DNA of 64,000 bases from Phycisphaeraceae bacterium (GTDB lineage: Bacteria; Planctomycetota; Phycisphaerae; Phycisphaerales; UBA1924): contig CP075368.1 in NCBI GenBank assembly GCA_019454185.1, positions 1,364,001 through 1,428,000 on the forward strand, given 5' to 3'. The notes below the pieces were generated by a model. It ran no database searches. It was not told the DNA's origin and was given only the letters and a program-made list of their open reading frames with translations. The stretch's first letter is position 1. Every line of letters starts with the position of its first letter. Below are positions 51,678-59,670 of the stretch, in pieces. A program made the translations under genes and the position numbers.

Positions 51678-54343
51678 GCGGCAGCACCGTCGCGACAGCT
51701 GCTCCCGCGGCACCGCTGCCACCGGACTGTGAGAACGGCGTCCGGATCGGGCTGACGACGCCCCGCGTCATCGCCTTGCTGCTCATTCTCTTTCCAACAC
51801 TGCTGCGCGTTCTTCTCATCAACGATCCGTTCCCGATCTGGGATGTGAGCCCATTCAAGTTTCCAGCACCATCAGTCGGTGTGCCGCCCACGCTGGCGAT
51901 GACGCTCGACGTCATGGCGATCATCGGCGCGGCCCTCGCCCTCATCGTCTCCGGCGCTCGCGTGCGATTGATCGAGCCGCTGCTTCTTGCTGCTGGCGCG
52001 ATCGCTGTTGCCCTGCACGCGCTGTTCATTGACGGCGGCTCGCTCGACAACCTCCGCATCGGTTCGTGCTGGGTCTCGGCTCTCGCCGCGGGAATCGGCA
52101 TCCGCCACCTCGCCTCCGACCCGATCATCCGCCGCTGGGTCTTCACGCTCGTTCTCGGCGCATCCATGCCGCTCGCGGTTCATTCACTCGTGCAGGTCTT
52201 TGTCGAGCACCCCGCCACCGTCGCTTCCTATCGCGCGAACCCCTCGTCATTCCTCGACGCACGGGGCTGGACACCCGGCTCCGCGATGGCGAGAAACTAC
52301 GAGCGGCGGCTGATGCAGCCGGAAGCGACTGGGTGGTTCGGAATGGCCAACGTCCACGCGACCTTCGCTGCGGCGTTCGTCATCGGATGGGTCGGAGTTG
52401 TCGTCGCGCCGGCGATCGAGAGGCGGCTCTCGGCAAGGAGCCAACCTAGAAACTCCGCTACGCGCACGAAGGGCAGTGCGGCCGGTGCGAGCCACGCGAT
52501 CCGAGGCGAACCGATCCTGATCGGCCTTATGGTCATGCTGGCGATCGTCATGTTGCTGCTCACTCGGTCCAAGGGCGGGTTCGCCGCATGCGTGCTCGGG
52601 CTCGCGTTGCTCGGCATCGGGTGGGCTGTTGTGCCCCGCGTGCTCGCGCATTGGCGCGTGTGTGGGAGCGACCGCAAGTCGAGAGTGATCGAACTCATCC
52701 CCCCGCTGCTCGGGCCGGCGGTGGCGGCGGGCATGATCGGGTTGATCGCGCTGCGCGGCATGATCGGCACATCGATCGGCGAGCTGTCGCTCCTCTTCCG
52801 CTGGTTCTATATCTCCGCCGCGACGCGGATCTTCGGCGAGCAGCCGCTGCTCGGTGTCGGCCCCGCCGACTTTCGCCCGGCCTACGAACTCGCGAAGAAC
52901 CCGCTCTCGCCCGAGGAAGTCACAAGCCCCCACTCGGTCGTGTTCGACTGGGCCTCAATGCTGGGCGTCGGCGGGATCGCGTGGACGGTGATCCTGTTGG
53001 GCTGGACGATGGCGCTGGGGTATGGGGTGTTCGCTGTTGCACGCTCGCGCGAGCCCGCAGCCCAAACCACGACGCAATCTGGACTGCGTGCCAGGTCGTC
53101 ACTCGGGATGACCGGATGGGCATTCGCCATCATCGGCCTCTCATGCCTCACCGCCTTCATCATCGAACTCGGCGGTTACGCCGACGTGCTCCCCATGGGC
53201 ACGCGCCTCTCAGACATGGCGATCGTGATCTCGCAGTCGCGTCTGCCCGGGATGATCCTGTGGCTTCTGGCGACGGCGTTGCTCATCGCTCGTCCCATTG
53301 ACGACCTGCTGCTCAAACGCACACTGGGGTGCGTCGGGATCTCGCTGCTCGCTTCCGCCTGCATCGATGTTGCACCGGTGTGGCCCAACAGCGCGGCCCT
53401 CTTCTTCGTCATGCTCGGGCTCGCGGCGAGCGAGAATGTCGCGCCGGAGGACCGGCCCACGCGTCGCGAGCGGGCGACGGGGATGTTCGCTGCCAGCATC
53501 CTGCTTCTGACAGCGACGCCGATGGTGTGGGCCGGACCGCGGGTGATCGAGTGGGAGCGAGAGATCATCGATGCAGGAACGGACGCGAGGCACATCGGAA
53601 TGCTCTCAATCCGACTCGATGCGATCAATAATCAGAGCCCATTGCGGGGCGATTCGCTCGAGCTCTGGCGGCTGGATGCCGACGATCCATCCTCGCCTGA
53701 CAGGTCGAGGTCCAATCGAGAACTGCTCAATCGCAAAATCAACCGCTCTGCATCCGATGCAGCAGGCGTGCTGCTGAACTCCCACGCCCGACTCTCGGGT
53801 GACTTTGAGATTATTCCTGGTGCAGACTTTCCACTTGTCGGCGGACCAAGGAAGTTCACCCACGAACGCACGCTCAACGCGGCTTGCGAGACAGCACTCA
53901 TCGCCGTCGAAGCAGCAATGCAAGCAAGGTCGATCACGCTCAGTACAGTGGACAAAGAGGCACTCGACCAAGGCGTTTCAAGGTCTGTCTTTATCGCAAA
54001 GGTCGCGGCCCACATCGAGCCCCCATCTTCCAGCTCCTACGGGTCTCTCGCAAGGGCTCATTTACGAGCTGCCACTATCCGCGGGCTCGATTCACCAGGT
54101 GGGAAAGAGGCCATGAGCGCCGCCATCTCTGCCTTCGAGCGTGCCGCCTCCCTCGACCCCCACGGCATCACCTATCCCCTGCAACTCTTTGAACTTGGCC
54201 GCCAGACGGGGGATCGGGACCTGGCCCGAAAGTGGGCCGAGGAACTCCTGCGCAGAAACGAAAACATGCGGCTCGACCCTGTTCGAGCCCTGACCCCCGA
54301 GCAGGTCTCGCGGGCCGAAGCCGCCCTCCGTCCAAGCCCCTGA
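51674..54343 (+). CDS. O-antigen ligase/polymerase-like membrane protein
   Basis: An 889-residue protein, about twice the size of ordinary Wzy/WaaL proteins. The first 600 residues hold roughly twelve transmembrane helices; the family segment is visible around LGVGPADFRPAYEL with HSVVFDWASMLGVGG following, as in Wzy_C/O-antigen-ligase domains. The C-terminal 270 residues are soluble and helical (AAISAFERAASLDPHG and AEELLRRNENMRLDP), suggesting tetratricopeptide-like repeats. It probably polymerises or transfers the glycan started by the upstream transferase. The start overlaps that gene by four bases. Exact acceptor unknown. Confidence 0.82.
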   Translation: MSGSTVATAAPAAPLPPDCENGVRIGLTTPRVIALLLILFPTLLRVLLINDPFPIWDVSPFKFPAPSVGVPPTLAMTLDVMAIIGAALALIVSGARVRLIEPLLLAAGAIAVALHALFIDGGSLDNLRIGSCWVSALAAGIGIRHLASDPIIRRWVFTLVLGASMPLAVHSLVQVFVEHPATVASYRANPSSFLDARGWTPGSAMARNYERRLMQPEATGWFGMANVHATFAAAFVIGWVGVVVAPAIERRLSARSQPRNSATRTKGSAAGASHAIRGEPILIGLMVMLAIVMLLLTRSKGGFAACVLGLALLGIGWAVVPRVLAHWRVCGSDRKSRVIELIPPLLGPAVAAGMIGLIALRGMIGTSIGELSLLFRWFYISAATRIFGEQPLLGVGPADFRPAYELAKNPLSPEEVTSPHSVVFDWASMLGVGGIAWTVILLGWTMALGYGVFAVARSREPAAQTTTQSGLRARSSLGMTGWAFAIIGLSCLTAFIIELGGYADVLPMGTRLSDMAIVISQSRLPGMILWLLATALLIARPIDDLLLKRTLGCVGISLLASACIDVAPVWPNSAALFFVMLGLAASENVAPEDRPTRRERATGMFAASILLLTATPMVWAGPRVIEWEREIIDAGTDARHIGMLSIRLDAINNQSPLRGDSLELWRLDADDPSSPDRSRSNRELLNRKINRSASDAAGVLLNSHARLSGDFEIIPGADFPLVGGPRKFTHERTLNAACETALIAVEAAMQARSITLSTVDKEALDQGVSRSVFIAKVAAHIEPPSSSSYGSLARAHLRAATIRGLDSPGGKEAMSAAISAFERAASLDPHGITYPLQLFELGRQTGDRDLARKWAEELLRRNENMRLDPVRALTPEQVSRAEAALRPSP

Positions 54344-54352
54344 CAGGAACTC

Positions 54353-54380
54353 TTGATTCGGCAACGACCTGCGCTAGCAT
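54353..54380 (+). promoter_or_regulatory. Candidate sigma70-type promoter for fusA
   Basis: TTGATT (54353-54358) and TAGCAT (54375-54380) are 16 bases apart, ten bases after the upstream stop codon. Transcription from here would give a leader of about 300 bases before fusA. By-eye match only. Confidence 0.5.
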
Positions 54381-54412
54381 TCCGACTCGCCCGAAAGGGG
54401 TCAGACGTCCCC

Positions 54413-54518
54413 GGCGGCACGTGCCGCCCCGTGACCGGTCTCACCTCTCGCCGGGCTTGCGCAAGGCGACGACCGATGGACGAGGATCCCGACAACGAAC
54501 CCGACTGACATTGGGTTC
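54413..54518 (+). promoter_or_regulatory. Structured 5' leader of fusA
   Basis: The 343-base gap before fusA contains an exact 16-base palindrome (GGCGGCAC/GTGCCGCC, 54413-54428) and a second hairpin, GAACCC (54497-54502) with GGGTTC (54513-54518). No protein gene is convincing here. The length and structure fit a regulated leader for a translation factor, but no known riboswitch class was recognised. Confidence 0.4.
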
Positions 54519-54686
54519 ATCCACTCCCCCGTCGCGCCACATCATTCAATCAACGCCGCACACGCCCGAGACCTAGTTGGCCGGGCCTCGCGGTTCGACC
54601 AGTCCTGACAACATCACAGCCGCACCCCGGAGCTCCGCCCGCACTCACGCCGGCGACCCGCTCCTCAGATCGATCACGGAACACCC

Positions 54687-56810
54687 ATGGGCACTGACCT
54701 TTCACATATCCGCAACATCGGCATCTGCGCTCACATCGACGCAGGCAAGACAACCGTTTCCGAGCGCATCCTGTACTACACAGGAAAGAATTACAAGATC
54801 GGCGAGGTGCATGAGGGCACCGCCACCATGGACTTCCTGCAGGACGAGCAGGAGCGCGGCATCACGATCCAGTCCGCCGCGACGACCTGCCCGTGGACCC
54901 ACCAGGGACGCGAATACAAGATCAACCTGATCGACACCCCCGGCCACGTCGACTTCACGATCGAGGTCGAGCGTTCGCTCCGCGTGCTCGACGGCGCGGT
55001 CGCCGTCTTCGACGGCAAGGAGGGCGTCGAGGCCCAGTCCGAGACCGTCTGGCGTCAGGCCGATCGCTACCGCGTCCCCCGCCTCTGCTTCATCAACAAG
55101 ATGGACAAGCTCGGCGCGTCCTTTGATTTCTCGTTTGGCACACTCAAGACCCGCCTCGGCGCCAACGCCATCGCGATCCAGTACCCGATCGGCCAGGGCA
55201 ACGAGTTCCACGGCATCATCGATCTGATGCGCATGGTCGCGTACTACTTCGAGGGCGACAAGGGCGAGACGATGGTCGAGAAGCCCATCCCCGACGACTA
55301 CAAAGAGACTGCTGAGAAGTGGCGTCACGAGATGGTCGAGAAGATCTGCGAGCTCGACGACTCCCTCATGGAGAAGTACCTCTCCGACCAGATCCCAACC
55401 GAGGCGGAACTGAAGGGCGCACTCCGCAAGGGCATCCGTGATCGCAAGTGCAACGGCGTGCTCTGCGGCGCGGCACTCCGCAACATGGGCGTCCAGGCGC
55501 TCCTCGACGCGGTCATCGACTATCTCCCCTCACCCACCGAGCGTGAGGACGTCCAAGGCACGAACCCCCGCGACAAGGATGAGGCGCTCAGCCGTCCCCA
55601 CGACGACACGGCCCCCTTCTCCGCTCTGGTCTTCAAGGTCGTCTCGGACACCCACGGCGATCTCACCTATATCCGGATCTACTCAGGCAAACTCGCAAAG
55701 GGCACACGCCTGCTCAATCCCGGAAACAACAAGAAAGAGAACGCGAGCCGAATCTTCGAGATGCACGCCAACAACCGCATCCCGCTGGATGAAGTCGGCG
55801 CGGGCAACATCGTCGCTGTCGTCGGCATCAAGGACTCTTACACCGGCGACACGCTCTGCGACCCCGAGGATCCCATCATCCTCGAGCGCATGACCTTCCC
55901 CGAGCCGGTCATCTCCATGTCGATCGAGCCCAAGACGGCAGACGACAAGCGGCGCCTCTCCGAGGCCCTCATGACGATCCGACGTGAGGACCCGTCCTTC
56001 CGCTTCACCTACGACGAGGAGACCGCTCAGACAATCATCTCCGGCATGGGCGAGCTCCACCTCGATATCATCCGCACCAAGCTCGTCCGCGACATGAAGA
56101 TCAGCGTCGAGGTCGGCAAGCCCCGCGTCGCCTACCGCGAGACTGTCACCAAGCGTGTCGAGTACGTGCGCGGCAAGTTCGTCAAGCAGACCGGCGGCCG
56201 CGGCCAGTTCGGCGACTGCCAGATCCACTTCGAGCCATACACCGCGGCCCAGGCCAAGGAAGAGGAGCTCGACTTCACCGAGAACGTCGCCGTTGAGATC
56301 AAGGTCGTGGGCGGCGCGATCCCCAAGGAGTACGTCCCCTCCGTCGAGCACGGTATCCGACAGACCTGCCTCTCAGGCGTCAAGTTCGGTTACCAGATGA
56401 TCAACGTGAAGGCGACAATCGTCGACGGCTCGTACCACCCGGTCGACTCGTCTCAGGTCGCGTTCGAGCAGGCAGGACGCCTCGCCGTTCTCGAGGCCAC
56501 CGAGAAGGCCGGCCCCGTGCTCCTTGAGCCGATCATGAAGGTCGTCATCACCGTTCCCAACGATTACCTCGGAAACGTCACGGGTGACGTCTCCTCGCGC
56601 AGAGGCATGATCATCGACACCGAAGACCGAGGCGTCGTCAAGATGGTCACGTGCGAGATCCCGCTCTCCGAACTCTTCGGCTACACGACAACCCTCCGAG
56701 GCATGTCCCAGGGCCGCGCTTCGGCGACGATGGAGTTCCTCGAGTACCGCCCGATGCCCGCTGGACTCATGAAGGAGCTCGTCGAGGGCGGCGCGAAGGG
56801 TAAGAAGTAA
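54687..56810 (+). CDS. fusA: Translation elongation factor G
   Basis: A 707-residue ribosomal translocase GTPase. GTP-binding motifs are AHIDAGKTT (G1), RGITIQSA (G2), DTPGHVDF (G3) and NKMD (G4). Domains II to V follow, with GELHLDIIRTKL and EYVPSVEHGI in domain III-IV and the C-terminal RGMSQGRASATMEF. Length is normal. It stands alone rather than in the str operon (no rpsL, rpsG or tuf next to it), and has its own promoter, long leader and terminator. Planctomycetes often have several EF-G paralogues; which one this is was not resolved. Confidence 0.96.
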   Translation: MGTDLSHIRNIGICAHIDAGKTTVSERILYYTGKNYKIGEVHEGTATMDFLQDEQERGITIQSAATTCPWTHQGREYKINLIDTPGHVDFTIEVERSLRVLDGAVAVFDGKEGVEAQSETVWRQADRYRVPRLCFINKMDKLGASFDFSFGTLKTRLGANAIAIQYPIGQGNEFHGIIDLMRMVAYYFEGDKGETMVEKPIPDDYKETAEKWRHEMVEKICELDDSLMEKYLSDQIPTEAELKGALRKGIRDRKCNGVLCGAALRNMGVQALLDAVIDYLPSPTEREDVQGTNPRDKDEALSRPHDDTAPFSALVFKVVSDTHGDLTYIRIYSGKLAKGTRLLNPGNNKKENASRIFEMHANNRIPLDEVGAGNIVAVVGIKDSYTGDTLCDPEDPIILERMTFPEPVISMSIEPKTADDKRRLSEALMTIRREDPSFRFTYDEETAQTIISGMGELHLDIIRTKLVRDMKISVEVGKPRVAYRETVTKRVEYVRGKFVKQTGGRGQFGDCQIHFEPYTAAQAKEEELDFTENVAVEIKVVGGAIPKEYVPSVEHGIRQTCLSGVKFGYQMINVKATIVDGSYHPVDSSQVAFEQAGRLAVLEATEKAGPVLLEPIMKVVITVPNDYLGNVTGDVSSRRGMIIDTEDRGVVKMVTCEIPLSELFGYTTTLRGMSQGRASATMEFLEYRPMPAGLMKELVEGGAKGKK

Positions 56811-56838
56811 CAGCCCACATTGTCCGCATTCAAGTTCA

Positions 56839-56867
56839 GGGGCCGATCCGAAAGGGTCGGCCCCTTT
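56839..56867 (+). terminator. Rho-independent terminator of fusA
   Basis: An eleven-base-pair stem (one wobble) with a GAAA tetraloop: GGGGCCGATCC (56839-56849) with GGGTCGGCCCC (56854-56864), then TTT. It begins 28 bases after the fusA stop codon. Confidence 0.9.
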
Positions 56868-56968
56868 CATTGCGCTTCATTTGCGGGCCGCACCACGCTA
56901 CACTGAGCATCTGGTTTGTTTTCGCTCGCGGGGAGGATCGTTCCACGATGGAACGAAGGAGCGAATGA

Positions 56969-57691
56969 GTGATCACTGAACATTCTTCGGGCCCTACACC
57001 GACACGCCTGATGTGCCCGAGTCGTTTCTCACCTCTGGATACGCGCGCCGACGTCGCCGCCGCGGCTCGTGACGACCGCCACCGCCTGCTCTGGTGCAAC
57101 AACGCGTACGCGCTCACAATCGGCGCAGATCCCGACACCCTCAAGGGTTCCGACATCCGATCACTCTTCGGCACTGCGTTCGCTGACGAGCGCGCGGAGT
57201 TGATCGCCCCGACGATCGAATCCGGCTCATTGGTCAATTATGAGCAACTCGTCCGAGGCAGCCGCTACCTGACTCGCATCTTCCCCCTCGACACGAAGGC
57301 GTTCGGCCAGCGGGGGTACTTCGTCCTTGCCGAACCGTGCACCAACGCCTCACCACTCGGCGATGGCCACGATCTCATCTCAACGTTGCACGGCGATCTC
57401 GGCGAACTCTCCTCGCTGACGCGCCGTGAGCTCGAAGTGTTCCGCCTTCTTGCCGAAGGTCTGACCGGGGTCGAAATAGCCGGCATCCTCCACCGCTCCC
57501 CGAAGACGGTCGAGTTCCACACGGCCCGCATCCTCCACACGCTCTCGCTCCGCAGCCGAACCGAACTCGCCAGAATGGCTGCGGAGCGTGGGCTCCTCGG
57601 CTTTACCAGAGAGGCGTGGTTCCGGCTTGCCCATGGTTCTGCCCCAAAGTCGAGAAAGGCCCCCTTGAGTGCCCGCAACGGGGCCGAATAA
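56969..57691 (+). CDS. PAS-like plus LuxR-type HTH transcription regulator
   Basis: A 240-residue regulator starting at a GTG with GGAG seven bases upstream. Residues about 30-130 resemble a PAS sensor (LLWCNNAYALTIGADPDTL). The C-terminal LuxR-type helix-turn-helix is clear: LTRRELEVFRLLAEGLTGVE, then IAGILHRSPKTVEFHTARIL. No phosphoacceptor receiver domain is visible. It is transcribed alone between fusA and adk. The ligand and target genes are unknown. Confidence 0.85.
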   Translation: MITEHSSGPTPTRLMCPSRFSPLDTRADVAAAARDDRHRLLWCNNAYALTIGADPDTLKGSDIRSLFGTAFADERAELIAPTIESGSLVNYEQLVRGSRYLTRIFPLDTKAFGQRGYFVLAEPCTNASPLGDGHDLISTLHGDLGELSSLTRRELEVFRLLAEGLTGVEIAGILHRSPKTVEFHTARILHTLSLRSRTELARMAAERGLLGFTREAWFRLAHGSAPKSRKAPLSARNGAE

Positions 57692-57718
57692 CCAGGTAGA
57701 TCGTGTCTCGTGGAGGGG

Positions 57719-57746
57719 TTGCCATCGCGTCCGGGGCGGTTAATCT
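57719..57746 (+). promoter_or_regulatory. Candidate promoter for adk
   Basis: TTGCCA (57719-57724) and TAATCT (57741-57746) are 16 bases apart and 24 bases from the adk start codon, a good geometric fit to a housekeeping promoter. Confidence 0.5.
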
Positions 57747-57770
57747 ACTGGTCGAACCCCGGAGCATCCC

Positions 57771-58406
57771 ATGCCGCACCGCTACCAAACCGTTCTACTT
57801 TTCGGAGCCCCCGGTGCGGGCAAGGGCACACAAGGCAAAATCCTCGGCCAGGTGCCCGGGTTCTATCACCTCTCGTGCGGCGAGGTCTTCCGCACACTCG
57901 ACCTCACCTCAGAGATCGGCCGCACCTTCATGCAGTACTCGTCCAGGGGCGAGCTCGTCCCGGACGACGTGACGATCAAGATGTGGCAGCAGAACATGCA
58001 CGCCCGCACCGTGCTGAGCGACTACAAGCCGACCCAGGATCTCCTGGTCCTCGACGGAATCCCGAGAAACGTCCATCAGGCCCAACTGATGGAGAAGCAC
58101 ATCAACGTGCTCCTCATCGTTCACCTCGTCTGCCCCGACAAGGAAGAGATGATCAAACGTCTCCGCCGACGAGCTCTGAAAGAGAACCGCGTCGATGATG
58201 CGAAGGAAGAGGTCATTCGCCGCAGATGGGACGTCTACGAGCGGGAGACCTATCCCGTCTTGCAGTACTACAAAGACGATATCGTCCGGGAGGTGAGCGC
58301 TGTCGGCTCGCCCGCTCGTGTGCTCCAGCACCTGCTCGAGCATGTCGTGCCCGTCCAGGAGTCACACTTCCGAAACTCCCTCGCGGACGAGGAAATGAAG
58401 CCCTGA
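57771..58406 (+). CDS. adk: Adenylate kinase
   Basis: A 211-residue nucleoside monophosphate kinase making ADP from AMP and ATP. Walker A is GAPGAGKGTQ; the AMP-binding region has LSCGEVFR and the conserved LDGIPRNVHQAQ in place of the usual GFPR; the lid has RRALKENRVDDAKEEVIRRR. The lid is the short form without zinc cysteines. The segment GIPRN instead of G(F/Y)PR is a small deviation, so a related NMP kinase is possible. Confidence 0.88.
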   Translation: MPHRYQTVLLFGAPGAGKGTQGKILGQVPGFYHLSCGEVFRTLDLTSEIGRTFMQYSSRGELVPDDVTIKMWQQNMHARTVLSDYKPTQDLLVLDGIPRNVHQAQLMEKHINVLLIVHLVCPDKEEMIKRLRRRALKENRVDDAKEEVIRRRWDVYERETYPVLQYYKDDIVREVSAVGSPARVLQHLLEHVVPVQESHFRNSLADEEMKP

Positions 58407-58506
58407 CCTCGGCGCAACAGCCGTCGAAGTGACCCCCGGTGCTCCTTTACTCAGCGTGAGCGTGTTCATACGCTCTCGCCCGATTCTCCATCGCCAGGAG
58501 CCCCGA

Positions 58507-59508
58507 ATGACCCGCCGCCGAAACCTCCCACGTCTCGTGACCGCGACAACCCTGCTTCTCCTCGCCGGGTCGGCCGCGCACGCGAGCGACACCCTCATCC
58601 GGCTCGCCAGCGGTGAGACGCTCAGGGTCTCGATCATCGAACAGACGGAGACGCACATCCGCTGCTCCCACCCCGTCCTCGGCGAGTTCCTGATTCCGAA
58701 AGACCAGGCCACGATCCTCCCTTCGCCCGACGCGCCAACGCCGGAAGCTGCACAGCCCGACGTTCCCGCGCCAGCCGAGGCCCCAACCGAAGATTCAGGC
58801 GCACCCGCTGCTGATCCCGAGACAGCACCCGCGCCGAAGCTCTCGTTCTGGAGCGGCTGGAAACGATCGGTTGATCTCGGCGTGATCGGCTCCGACGGAA
58901 ACTCCGAGACCTTCGGCGCCCGTGCCGCGCTCGGCGCACAGCGGAAGACTGACTACATGGAGACCACCGTCGGGCTCTCATACGTCTACAACACCGACAA
59001 CGGCGAGAAAACCAAGAGCCGCGGCGAACTCACGGCACGCAACGACTGGCTCTTCGGCAAAGACTCGCGCTGGGGATTCTTCGCAGAGGGCAAGATCGAG
59101 TACGACGAGTTCCAGGATTGGGACTGGCGACTCTCCGGGTTCGTCGGCCCCTCGTACGCCTTCATCCGCAACGACAAGACACTCCTCAGAGGACGCGTCG
59201 GCGCCGGTGGTTCCTACGAACTCGGCGGCGAAGACAACGGCTTCGAGCCGGAACTCCTCATCGGCCTCGATTTCGAGCACGCCTTCAACGCCCGGAATCG
59301 CATCTTCGCCTCCGGCGAGTACCTCCCCAGTCTCTCAAACTTCCCAGACTATCGCGTGAACTCCAAGGCCGGATGGGAGATCATCGTCGACGAGAAGTCG
59401 GGCATGAATCTCAAACTCGGCGTTGTTGATCGCTACGACTCTGATCCCGGCGAGGGAATCAAGAAGAACGACATCGAGTACTTCATCACGCTCGGCTGGT
59501 CGTTCTGA
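58507..59508 (+). CDS. DUF481 outer-membrane beta-barrel protein
   Basis: A 333-residue exported protein. AGGAG lies six bases before the ATG at 58507, which gives a signal peptide ending AAHAS. An N-terminal domain of about 50 residues (LIRLASGETLRVSIIEQ) is followed by a proline/alanine-rich linker and a C-terminal barrel domain of about 220 residues ending in an aromatic residue (FITLGWSF), as expected for outer-membrane insertion. DUF481 proteins are salt-stress-induced or porin-like. The gene seems monocistronic. Confidence 0.85.
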   Translation: MTRRRNLPRLVTATTLLLLAGSAAHASDTLIRLASGETLRVSIIEQTETHIRCSHPVLGEFLIPKDQATILPSPDAPTPEAAQPDVPAPAEAPTEDSGAPAADPETAPAPKLSFWSGWKRSVDLGVIGSDGNSETFGARAALGAQRKTDYMETTVGLSYVYNTDNGEKTKSRGELTARNDWLFGKDSRWGFFAEGKIEYDEFQDWDWRLSGFVGPSYAFIRNDKTLLRGRVGAGGSYELGGEDNGFEPELLIGLDFEHAFNARNRIFASGEYLPSLSNFPDYRVNSKAGWEIIVDEKSGMNLKLGVVDRYDSDPGEGIKKNDIEYFITLGWSF

Positions 59509-59670
59509 TTCGCAGCATCTCCGCTGCCTGTGCATGAGCACATCGCAGATAGGGCGATCGCCCGACTGCCTCCTCACGCCACTCCATCCGCTGTCACGGG
59601 TATACTGAACGAGAGGGCGGGGAGTGTGGGTTCACGGGCTCACGCCCGCCCGCGTGAGAGGATGACAGCC

